From positions 19,187-83,186 of IMG/VR virus record IMGVR_UViG_3300042292_000421: a stretch of DNA of 64,000 nucleotides; one strand, 5' to 3'. Each line of letters begins with the position of its first letter. Positions within the stretch are counted from its first letter, which is position 1. Below are positions 1 to 10,900 of this stretch, in pieces. The notes under the pieces were generated by a model, which was given only the letters and a program-made list of their open reading frames with translations, searched no databases and was not told the origin of the DNA. The stretch is from a virus. Position numbers and translations under genes: made by a program.

Positions 1-12
1 CATTGATAGATG

Positions 13-20
13 CATAAATA
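13..20 (+). promoter_or_regulatory. Late-promoter-like box CATAAATA
   Basis: An eight-base box close to the T4 late consensus TATAAATA lies 30 bases before the first + strand gene, which has an AGGA ribosome site. The motif recurs before many genes here, mostly as GATAAATA. Role is inferred from position and repetition. Confidence 0.4.
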
Positions 21-50
21 TAATTGAAGTATATAATTTAAGGATATTGA

Positions 51-440
51 ATGGACGACAATACTAGAAAAATTAAAGACCATACTGACGAGTTAGAAGT
101 GATCTATCGTCAGCGTAGATTATGGTTATATGCTAGTTCGTTAGTAGTAGTAGCAGTTATTGGTATGATTATTAGTTGGTTTTATCTTTCTAGTCTTGAT
201 AATAATTTAATTTGGTGGGGAATTATTTCGGTTAGTTTAATAGTTAGTATAAATTGGTGGTATTGGACAGTTAGTGCAATTGGTAAAATAGTCAGGGCTG
301 TGCATTCTGAATATCAAATATTAACTGAGATTACATCAGATCTTGACCAAATAAGGATTATTGTGAATTGTAAAGAAACAGCTGGCAACATATGCAACGA
401 TTGTCCAGCAGTAGATAGTTGTGCTGATATGAAGAAGTAG
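51..440 (+). CDS. Small two-helix membrane protein, unknown function
   Basis: A 129-residue protein whose function I do not recognise. The first ~25 residues are charged and helical, followed by two hydrophobic segments at about residues 27-47 and 53-72. The C-terminal half is soluble and ends with a cysteine cluster (C-x6-C-x2-C-x6-C around residues 107-125) that could bind a metal or form disulphides. A GGATATTG spacer gives a plausible ribosome site and a late-type box lies upstream. It precedes queD in the same direction with a 57-base gap, so the two may be co-transcribed. Real gene very likely; role unknown. Confidence 0.6.
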   Translation: MDDNTRKIKDHTDELEVIYRQRRLWLYASSLVVVAVIGMIISWFYLSSLDNNLIWWGIISVSLIVSINWWYWTVSAIGKIVRAVHSEYQILTEITSDLDQIRIIVNCKETAGNICNDCPAVDSCADMKK

Positions 441-497
441 GTTGACTTCTTGAAGCAATGATTATATAATATAGCTTTTTAATAGACAGGCAATTAT

Positions 498-1031
498 ATG
501 AAATGGGAAATAGATAAAGAGTTTCATTTTGAAATGGGACACAGAGTATGGGCACAAAAATTAAATCATGTTGAGTTAAGTATTTCAACTGACTGTGCCT
601 GCAAGCATTTACACGGACACAGCTATTCAATTAAAGTATTTTTAGGTTCTGATACTTTAGATCATTCAGAAATGGTTACAGACTTTAAGAATTTAAACTT
701 TATGAAACAATTTGTAGATGATGTGCTAGATCATAAGTTTATGATTGATATTAATGATCCAAACTTTAAGTTAATTACAGGTAACGAATGGAGGAATTCA
801 GAACACCCATTTGCAAACTTTACTAACTTAGGAACTTGCAACTGGGTCGGATTAACTGAAGGTGAGCAGTTACATTATAACAGTTTTGTACTAGTAGATT
901 TTGTACCAACTAGTGAAAACATCTGTAAGTATTTGTTTGAATATGCACAATCACGCATTGGTGATGTAGCAAAGGTTACTGCAGTTGAGCTGTGGGAAAC
1001 AAAGAAGAGCCATTGTAGATATACAGGATAA
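498..1031 (+). CDS. queD: QueD-like 6-carboxytetrahydropterin synthase
   Basis: A 177-residue member of the 6-pyruvoyl-tetrahydropterin synthase/QueD family. The family makes 6-carboxy-5,6,7,8-tetrahydropterin from dihydroneopterin triphosphate, an early step to preQ0 and 7-deazaguanine. Zinc ligands are visible as H15 and the HGH pair H39/H41, with the catalytic cysteine C35 four residues before, as in QueD. It is longer than the usual ~120-140 residues because of an insertion around residues 85-115. No QueC, QueE or FolE is present in this window, so either the host supplies them or they lie elsewhere in the genome. In phages this pathway often supplies modified guanines for DNA protection. 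A strong terminator follows. Confidence 0.88.
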   Translation: MKWEIDKEFHFEMGHRVWAQKLNHVELSISTDCACKHLHGHSYSIKVFLGSDTLDHSEMVTDFKNLNFMKQFVDDVLDHKFMIDINDPNFKLITGNEWRNSEHPFANFTNLGTCNWVGLTEGEQLHYNSFVLVDFVPTSENICKYLFEYAQSRIGDVAKVTAVELWETKKSHCRYTG

Positions 1032-1062
1032 TAAAAAAGGCAGCTTAGGCTGCCTTTTTTAT
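1032..1062. terminator. Bidirectional intrinsic terminator
   Basis: AAAAAAGGCAGC / GCTGCCTTTTTT hairpin with a short loop, T-run on both strands. It ends queD on the + strand and the 30-codon reading frame on the minus strand. Confidence 0.85.
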
Positions 1063-1065
1063 TGA

Positions 1066-1155
1066 TTACATAAATTCTTCTTTATACTGGTCAAACAGTT
1101 CAAACCCGGTTTTAGTTCTGTCAACATACTTGCAAGCAAAGCCAATTTTTTTCAC
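1066..1155 (-). CDS. Candidate 29-residue peptide (GTG start)
   Basis: A 29-residue frame starting at GTG, preceded by AGAGG at good spacing and followed directly by the terminator. It reads MKKIGFACKYVDRT at its start. That resembles the first residues of phage UV-endonuclease-like TIM-barrel proteins, so it could be a remnant of a larger gene rather than a functional peptide. Both readings are weak. Confidence 0.35.
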   Translation of the reverse strand: MKKIGFACKYVDRTKTGFELFDQYKEEFM

Positions 1156-1215
1156 AGTAGCACCTCTTAGTTATATAAAGCATTATAATATCATAGTTGT
1201 GCAAAGTTTGCAATG

Positions 1216-1560
1216 TTATACTTTGTCTTTCTTAGGACGACCTTTTTTCTTAGCTGGTGCAGGTTGCACAAATTGAACAATATTTGCAGGCTCAGCTTTA
1301 ACTGTAGGTTTCTTAGTTTTTTTAGCAGCCGGTTTAACACCCTTTGCAATTGCCGGAGTAACATTAATAATTTCAGCAGCAGGTTCGACTATTTTTAGTT
1401 TTTTTGGTTTAGTTGTTTTTGGTTTAGCCGGTATTACAGTAACTGGCTCAACTTCCTCTTCATCAGTATATGACGAATGTCCAAGGAACGGGCATTTTGA
1501 TGCGGCGTTAGTCTCCTCAGGACGATTTTTTCTAAATAATGATTTAATAAATTCAAACAT
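1216..1560 (-). CDS. Lys/Ala/Pro-rich basic-tail protein
   Basis: A 114-residue protein with a short hydrophobic/amphipathic N-terminus (FEFIKSLFRK) and a CPFLGH motif near residue 25. An acidic patch follows, then a long low-complexity Lys/Pro/Ala tail ending in KKKGRPKK, an AT-hook-like sequence. The tail suggests nucleic-acid or nucleoid binding; this is inference from composition. It has an exact T4-type late box (TATAAATA, 1577-1584 on the minus strand) and a strong AAGGAGAT ribosome site, so it is probably made late and could be a packaged or structural accessory protein. Confidence 0.6.
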   Translation of the reverse strand: MFEFIKSLFRKNRPEETNAASKCPFLGHSSYTDEEEVEPVTVIPAKPKTTKPKKLKIVEPAAEIINVTPAIAKGVKPAAKKTKKPTVKAEPANIVQFVQPAPAKKKGRPKKDKV

Positions 1561-1576
1561 AATATCTCCTTTTTCA

Positions 1577-1584
1577 TATTTATA
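1577..1584 (-). promoter_or_regulatory. Late promoter box TATAAATA
   Basis: Exact match to the T4 late promoter consensus TATAAATA on the minus strand, 16 bases before the start of the basic-tail protein, with an AAGGAGAT ribosome site in between. This is the best single late box in the window. Confidence 0.6.
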
Positions 1585-1867
1585 ATTTGGTTAGATTCTT
1601 AAGACTACTAACTGGCATATTCCAAACATTTCTAGTCTCAACTCCTTTTGACTGTGCAAACGCTTTTACATCACACATGTTACATACATGGTATACTTGA
1701 TTAGATAATCGTGCAGGCGCCATTGATCCTTTAGATCTATTAAATTCCAAACCGCAACAGTCGCATCTTAACATAATAATAGTTTTCTTTCGAATATATG
1801 TATGGTTAACTCCTAATTTGCTAGTACGAGTATATTCAGTAGTAATGTATTGAGTAGAGATAATCAT
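1580..1867 (-). CDS. Small zinc-finger-like protein
   Basis: Frame of up to 95 residues; a start at residue 32 (position 1774, MLRCDCCGLEF) is also possible and would give a 64-residue protein that begins just before the metal site. Two CxxC pairs (CDCC and CNMC, 30 residues apart) form a likely treble-clef or zinc-ribbon site. No good ribosome site is seen for either start. It overlaps the late box of the downstream gene. I do not recognise the family. Confidence 0.45.
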   Translation of the reverse strand: MIISTQYITTEYTRTSKLGVNHTYIRKKTIIMLRCDCCGLEFNRSKGSMAPARLSNQVYHVCNMCDVKAFAQSKGVETRNVWNMPVSSLKNLTKL

Positions 1868-1900
1868 ATTGTATTTACATTAAGATTATAAAATTTTTTT

Positions 1901-1908
1901 GATAAATA
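1901..1908 (+). promoter_or_regulatory. Late-promoter-like box GATAAATA
   Basis: GATAAATATCG lies 40 bases before the giant tail-fibre gene, with an AAGGGG ribosome site downstream. It matches the recurrent late motif of this genome. Confidence 0.5.
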
Positions 1909-1947
1909 TCGTAAAACAACATGTTCACATAAGGGGTGTAACTTAAT

Positions 1948-4900
1948 ATGACAAAACAGATAATCGACATTGGTGCTCAAGGAAACGACGGTACTGGCGA
2001 CAGTATACGCGACTCGTTTCGTAAAGTTAATGACAATTTTAATGAAATTTATAGTATCTTTAAAGGCGGTGAGGGTACTATTGGATTTAGTGATTTATCC
2101 GACGGGTGTGACTACGGTATTGGGCAAATTATTGTAGGTAGCAGCAGTGGCGGGTTAACTGCAAAATCATTTGTTGAAGGTGCAGGTATACGAATTGAAC
2201 AGAGAATTATTCAAGATTCTCCATCTGATCCAGGACTTGACGCAATTGTTATTTCATTAAGAAGTGATGCACAATTAGTTAATGAAGAGTTTCCAACATT
2301 AGGAGCTCCGTTAAATGCAGGGTTATTTACTATTGGTCGATTAGTATCGCCTAGTGATCAAGCTGTTAGAGATTTTAACTTAGTTCATGATGATCAAACG
2401 ACATTGGATCAACTACCAGTAACTGTTGGATTTGCTAATACAAATTATGTTAGGTTAACTGAAGATGGCATCGTAGGTATACCTGATGCAAACGGTATTA
2501 TTGTACCAGGACCAGTAAAAGCAAGAGACGAACCTACTTTGCCGCCTATTGGCAATCCTAATTATGATCCAACCCTAACTGGTAATTATTTGTCAAATGA
2601 AGTATTGCCGCGTGTTGATGCAGTATATCGCGGCGGAGATACAATGCGTGGCCCATTATACTTGCATGATCATCCTAACAATTTAGCTGGTACAATTGGT
2701 GCATCTAGTAAAGAAGATTTACAAGCAGCTACTGCATTCTATGTTGATAATAAAACATTTTCAAGTAATGTTAATTTGTATGTAGCGTCAAGTGGCGACG
2801 ATCTTCAGCTTAAAACACCTGCAGGGCGCGAAGGTAGATATTGGAACTATGCGTTTAGATCAATCGGTGCAGCACTGCTACACGCTGAGTCTTTAATCTC
2901 GTTAGCTAGCCAAGAGCCTGGACCATATAAACAACGTATATCATGGACGGATGGGCCGGATCAAACGTTTTCTACAATTCAAACAGTTGCACTAACAGGC
3001 GGAAATACTGTCAATAATGTAGAAAATAATAATAACAGTGCAGGAATGATTGCTGCATTTAACATATTGCAAGCAAACCGAGCGTTTATTCAAGCAGAAA
3101 CTATTGCATATATTAATAAAAAATATGTTAATAAATTTGAATATGATGATACTACTTTTAGAAAACAAATCTCGTCGTTAAAGCTTACTGCTACTGACCA
3201 CGACTCATCATTGCTAACTGCAATTGCAACTGACTTGTGGTTAGGCGCTAACGGAACTGAAAATGTAAACACTGAACATTTTGATATCACAGGTATTCCT
3301 GGTACAAATTTTAATTCACAGTGGGCTGCAATTTCGTATTTACATCGCAATAATACTAATGAAGGGTTGATTCAATGGTTGTCAACTATCGAATTTATTA
3401 AAAAACAGTTACTTGAATTATCGTATGCAACTACAGAGTTATCAGCATATATAATCCAGGTTATCAATTCGTTAGGATACGACTTAATATATAAATCAAA
3501 TTACCAAAGTATTCAGGCCGGTATTGCATTTTCTAACGCAGGAACTAATTTAAATGCTACTCAGTTAGAATCAATGTTAACAATTAATCCAATTAGCATT
3601 AAATCGGTAGCAGTTACTGCTGAATACATTACTTTAAAATTTGCAACTCAAATTTCTAATGTATTTCCTCCATATAGTCATATTTTAATTAACGGCACAT
3701 TTACTCCTGAAACAACTGGTGGAGATCCGTTTTCGTTAACATCTGTTGAAGATGATGTAATAATATCATATGAAGTGCAAGTTTCTTCTAATTACGAAAT
3801 TAAAATATTTAATAGTTCAGCATTAGCTTCTGATACTTATATCGTGTCTAATGGGTCGTTTGATCGTAAAAATTTAATTAATATGTTATTATTAAGACCT
3901 GATCTTAATAATACTGCAAAAGCATCATTTAGATCTAATGCAGCAATTATTAGTAAAATTGTAACTGATAGTGTATTACCTGCAGTAGTTATGCCAAAAG
4001 TATATGCTCCGGCAGCAATAAGCAGTTATGATACTGTTGGAAGATCGAGTGCAAAGGATTTGTTGTTAGCAAATATTCCATTTGTACAAGCTGAAATTAT
4101 TGCATTTTTAAGTGCAGAATATTCAGATGTTACTTATGACAGAGAGTTATGCATGCGAGATGTTAAGTATATTATTTGGAGTTTAGCATATGACTTAATG
4201 TATTCTGGTAATAGTCAATCAGTATATGTAGGTAGAAGATTTTGGGATATTAATATTAGCAATAATGTTTCAAATGTTAATCGTGCTGCATGTGCGGCTG
4301 CAATTGCACAGGTAGGTGAGTTAGCAGAAAAAATTGTTGAAAATGATTCAATTACTAAACAATACCAACAATCAGTTAGACAATATAGAAACGATACGTT
4401 AATAAATGGTATTAACGCAGTCAATTCAATACATACTAACATATTAACAATTAAAGATATATTAGAACGTAATACTACTCCGGCTATCCAGTTGCCAAAT
4501 TCTGCTGCTGGGACACCTGATTTAATAACATTTTTTACAGCATTAGAATTAGATAAATCTATATACACTGTTGGCACAAATTCAGATGTTACTACTACAG
4601 CATCATGGTATATGGATCACTTCTACCCAGTAATTAACGATCCTAATTATTTAGAAAGAATTAACGCGTTGTTTGTTGAAATTGACACAATAATTAAGTC
4701 AGGTGAACTTCCGACAGAGTTACCAAGATATCCAGATATTAATGTTGAAGTAAATTCATATGTAACTGGCGGCACTACACAACCGCTACCAAATGGCTGG
4801 ATTCGTAACGCACGTAATCGTTTAGATAATGCTGCTATTACTAGTATTATTAATGATGTTAACTCATATTTAGATATTGATGAAAGTATCACTGACGTAG

Positions 4901-7900
4901 ATGTTTTAGCTATATTAGCAGTTGATTTAAGGAAACTAATTATTTCAGTATGTTATGATATTACGTACGGCGGGACAGCAGCATCGGTTGCAGCTGCACA
5001 TCAAATGACAATAGTTAGCACGCCGGCTATTACAAAAACTGTTATTAGTAAAACTTCGTTATACGCTAGAACTATCGTTAACGGACATAGCGACGACGAT
5101 GATACTAATGCAACGTCAACCCTTATTGGTACAAAATTTACAGCTGCAGCTACTGCAATTGATAATGACTTATATATGGGTATCCCAGTTGATGACACTA
5201 TATTTACTGGTGGAACATACATTGATGCAATTAGTTTAAAGGTTATTATTAATAATAATGCCGAAGTAATTGAAAATACCTCTATTGATTATGTTAATAC
5301 TGCGTTTGGCGGTGGATTTAATTATGATGAATCGTTATGTTATCGCGATATTGGACTAATAGTTGATGCAGCCGCAATAGATATTATTACCGGTGGAAAC
5401 TGGCAATCAATAACTGCAGGTAAAAGTTTTTACAAAAACTCAAGCGCGAAATCAGTTGCAATTGGCACACATTATGTTCAATCTTTTGACGGTATTGCAT
5501 TTGCAAAAAACTTAGGTATAGAGGTATTAACAGGTTACACAGCAGTTCGATACCAACAAGCTGAAACTCAGCTTACTGCGTTTTCATCAACTGCAATACT
5601 ACCATCAAGTAGCATTGGAGTAGTTGGCAGCTATCTGTCTGAAATTTCAGATGAAGCTACTGCAATATTTACTGATAGTTTAGATAGTGTATTAGACATA
5701 ATCCGTTACGGTGTTAGTTTTGCAGCCACGCCGTCGCACGGTACTGCAATTTGGAATATTGATATTGACAACGGCGGTAAGGGTTATGTTGACCAAGGTG
5801 CTCCAAAAAGCAATGATATTTTTCCTGCTAAGATAATTGTCGGAGTTGGCCGGGTGTCAACTAATTTAACTGCATCAGGGGCGTATGCTAGCATTGTAAA
5901 ATACACACCTGAAATATCAACAGGTAAAGACAGAATACAAGTTCGATTAACTAAACCCGGTTTCTTTAAAGTAGGCGAAGAATTGGAATTTGGTGAAACA
6001 GTACGAGATTTAAATCTTTCAGTATTTATAGAAAGCGGAATATATTACGAAGACTTTCCGTTAAAAATTCCAGCAAACGTTTCAGTTCGCGGTGACGAGA
6101 TGCGTAGAACACTTATTCGTCCAATCGATAGAGAAAGTCAAAGCCCGTGGCGTAGAGTATTTTTCTATCGCGATGCAATTATTGATGCGTTAGAAGTAGG
6201 TCTTATTGATTATGCTTCAAATTCGGCACCGTTAGTCTCTTTAGGTATTACTGCTACGCTTGACGGTGTTAGTGGTAAAATTATTATCACGTTAAGTAAT
6301 AATTACCAAGCATTATTAAGTTGGGTAGGTAAAGTGTTTACTGATAATGTTATACCTGCTGGTGGCAATAAGAAAAGAGGAAAAGCAGTTATTGATTCAG
6401 TTAGTGGTAACACAATGAACTGTACGGTAATTTATCCGTTTGAAACTGCATTTACTAAACTAGCCGGCAACTGGTTCTTGTTTGACACTATTAACTACGG
6501 ACGTCATTATTTAACTAATCCATTAGATGTAACAAGTCCTGCTAAAAATAATAAAGAAATTGACGTATTCTTATGTAATGAAGGTAATCGTATTATTGGT
6601 GTAACGTTCCAAGGTCAAGGCGGCTTTGCAATGGTTCTAGATCCAGAAGGTAACATTAAAACTAAATCACCGTACATTCAAGAATGTTCTAGTTTTTCAC
6701 AAAGTAACAACTATAAACGATTTGCAGGTGGACAATATATTGACGGATTTGCAGGTCGCGTATACGGCACTATTAAAGAGATTACTGACTTAGGTCTTAC
6801 AATTAAAGTACAAGGTACAACTAGTGCAGTTGGTACATATGTAAGTGGCGGACGATTATCAACTACTATGGTTGTTAATAATATCGTTAACATTGTTGGA
6901 TTAAAACCAGGTGTTAAAATTACAGGTACTGGATTTGAAAGTAGACAATATGTTGTAAGTGTAACGTTACCAGTTGCGCCATCGACTAATGCTACAGTGG
7001 TATTAAGTGCAGTTGCAGATAGTACGCCGTCTGGTAAAATTGTGTTTGGTCAAAGCAGCGGACTTGATGTTAGACCTCCACAACCGCCATGTTCGTTTTA
7101 TGTTAGAGGAAAGCGTTATCAAATTGACGACATTGTTGAATTTAATGCTGCTACTCAAACAGTAACGTTAACGTTAGATACTACAACGCCGTATATGTAT
7201 AATCCAATATCAAACAATTTAGTGTACGATGAAGTAAAGGCACGACGCGATGCAGGGTATGTAATTGATGCAGTAGTTACTGATGCGATATTAGGTACTA
7301 ATTATCGTGCAATACATGCAGGTAGAGCATTCTTAAGACTATCTTCTAGTTTGTTAATTGGAGAGCTTCAAGGGTTAACTAAAGCAGGAATTGAGAAATC
7401 GATCGAATTAGCAAATGCTGAAATTCCCGGGTTAACTTTATCAAGTACACTTATAACAAGTATGTTAGTTAACGGTGTAAGTGCTACATTAGACTTTGTT
7501 TGGGCATCTAAAACACTAAATGAAAATAAAGCTCGTGATATTCTTCAAATTAATAAACCGTTTATTAAAGCTGAAATAACTGCGTATATTTCAGATAATT
7601 ATGTGTTAAGCACGTTGCCTAACTATAATAGACAAAAGAGTGAACGTGATGTTGGCTATTTAGTTGATGCAATTACATATGATATTTTCTATGGCGGTAA
7701 CAGCCAAACAGTTGATTATGCTACGTCGTTATTTTCTAAAAACAATTCAAATTTATATGAATCAGTATTGTTAGATGGAGATGTGCAATCAGTATGTCAA
7801 ACAGCATACATAAGATTACGTAATATTTTAACATCAATTGTTAAAGGTGTTGAAGTAACTCCAACCCGTGGCAATAAAGAAAATCAAATTCAAACATTAG

Positions 7901-10900
7901 CTGCTGATAGTACATTTGATTTAACCCTTACTACGCTAGTTAATATAGTAATTGATTATGTAAATTCAAATCCAAATGTAGCATCAACCTTACCTACAGT
8001 AGAATGGCCTACGTTGCCAAGTAATGTTAATACAACTGCATACACTGGGTTAGATATTACAGGTCCTACTGGGATTGCTAAACAAGTAACTGATTTTTTA
8101 AACAACGGTGCAGATTTAACAATTAATTTAGAAACCGGTGGTAATCGTTCAATGTTAGCAAATGACTTTGCAATGTTTAACGATTTAGGTTATGGTATAG
8201 TAGCATCTAACGGTGCATTTACTGAACAAGTGTGTACATTTACATATTATGCACATACCGGGTTCTGGGCAAATAACGGTAGTAATTTACGTGGTGTCGG
8301 GTGTTCAAACACATTTGGTAACTATGGTATGCGTGCTTCAGGGTTTGATGTTACTGAATTACCAGATAGTGCAAACTTAGCAAATCATATGTTGCAAACT
8401 GCAAAAGTTTATAAACAAGGTGAAACTATTAACGAGATGGTGCCTACTGCTACTACTCCTGCAGTTGCAGTATGGGTACATGCGTATGAGTATATTCCAA
8501 CTACCGGGTCGGGATTAGAAATTGACCATAGTGCAAACGGTGGTATTATTACTAACTATATTATTACATCAGTTGAGTATACTACTGTTCGGGTAAACAA
8601 CATAATTGTAATTAAACTTAATTTAAGTACATCAGGCGATAATAACACTGCAAGTTCAGGATTAGCAAAAGCGTTGTATGATGGACAAGTAGTATCAATT
8701 CGTGTATTAAAAAATGTTAAGTTTAATAACATTGATAACGTTAAACCAACTAGACCGTCTACTGCATTGCAATATAACGATAACTTAAATGATGTATATC
8801 GTATCGTTGCTTATAATTTAGCAGAATCAACCGGTGAGCTATTAGATCCAAATATTGCAATTTTACAAAGTGATAATTCATTTGCATATTACAATATTAT
8901 GATCGATCCTACTAATATCATCAACGGCGATCCGTCTAACACTATTACTGCAACTGTTGTATCAGGTAGTACATCAAGTACGACGATTGTCGTTAATAAC
9001 GTTGCAGCTGGTACTACCATTGCAGTAGGTCAAACAATTGTTGGTATTGGGTTTGCTGGACAAATAGTCCAATCTGTAGTTGCAAAAACAGGTGTAGATG
9101 CTGGTAAATTTGAGATTGTGTTAACAACAGTTGAACCATCATTAGAGGCAGCACCGTCGGTAACACCATCAGGCGAAGTTTCGTTTACAAATGCAACCCA
9201 AGGGTATAAAGTAAGTGATACTAAACTTGCAGTAATTCCAATTACACAAATTGCAGTAATAGATCAACTTAACAAACAAACCTATATTACAGCATGGAAT
9301 GGTAGAATACATCAAATTTTGCAATATGTACAACCAACTGCTGCAGTTAGTAGAACATGTACTAGCTATGTTGGTAATATACTAACAGTTAGTGGTACTG
9401 TAGGCACAATTAATATTTCTGATTATTTTGTAGTAAAAAATGGAACTACTATCACACTTACTGGGTATGTTGATAATGTAGTAATTAATAGCGAAGACCC
9501 GGCTATTGCAGTTGTAACAGTTAGAGATACAGTCGGTACTGCAATTAATAATTACTCAGTTACATTTGGATCTACACGTAACGGATATATTGAAATTTCA
9601 AGTGTTCCAATAACAAATAATAGTGCCGACGACTATACATTACCTGCAATGTCGTATCATAGTAAGGCATTGCAAGACGGCAGCGTAGTTGCTACAGTCG
9701 TAACGTTTGATGTTCCGTATAATAAAGATAATGTGTTACCAAAAGTTGACGGTTATCTTAATATTGCAGTTAACGATAACGCATTAAGTGACTATAACGG
9801 TTCTTATCAAGTTGTTGGTGTATTAGATCAAACTACGTTAACAATTAGTTCAACTAATGGATTTAAGGTTGGCATGGTTGTGACCTCGGCAGTAGAATCA
9901 ATTAGTGGCGTTGGTGCAATTATTCAAGAAGTTGATATTCCAAATCATACTATTACAGTTAGTCCGTCATGTTGGGTTCCTGCAGGATCTCAAATTAGAG
10001 CATCAACTGCGGCAAATGTTAAAACAATAACTGTTGTAAATGGCGGTCTTGGATATCCTGATGGTACGACAATTACAATCGATGGCGGAGGATATACAAA
10101 ACAAGCAAAAGCAGTATGTAAGATTGTTGATACTAAAATTGTTGAAATTAAAATTGTTTATCGTGGTTCTGGATATATTAATATTCCGGATTTAAATTTA
10201 CATCTTCCAGATGAACTTCAACCTATAACACCTGCTGATTTATCAGTTGAATTATCTACTCCGGTGTATGTAGATACAACTGCATCTGAAGGAGTATCTG
10301 TTAATAGAATAACTGTGTTATACCCAACTGATCCTGTAGAATCTGTTAATCCGGGAGCTGAAATTTTAGGTACTACATCTACAGTACTTACATCTCCGTT
10401 ACCAACTTCGTCAACTAACGCAACCGGATATTCAGTAACTTTCCAATTTAATGCAAGAGCTACAACACTAGCAGACAATTCATGGCTTAAAGTTGAAGGA
10501 AACATTAACGCATTATATAATGGATTTGTTCGTGTAATATCTGCAACAGCTACAAGTGCTACTGTATTTTATCCATATAATCCGGGTGTTTTTGATATAG
10601 TAGATCCTACGCTAATAACAGATACATTAGCATCTGGAACTAGTTCTAATTTAGGTATTAGTAAACCTTTTAGTCGTAGTTCGTCGTATACATTAAAAAT
10701 TGGACACCAATCTAATTCACTTGCACAAGTAACAACACGTATTAGTACATGTCGTGCAACTGGGCATGATTTCTGCGATATTGGAACAGGCGGATATAGT
10801 ACAACAAATATTCCATATTCAATTTACGGTGATCCTGCTTTACCTCGTAATGCATCACGCGAGACGTTGGACGAAGGCGTAGGTCGTTGTTTCTATGTTT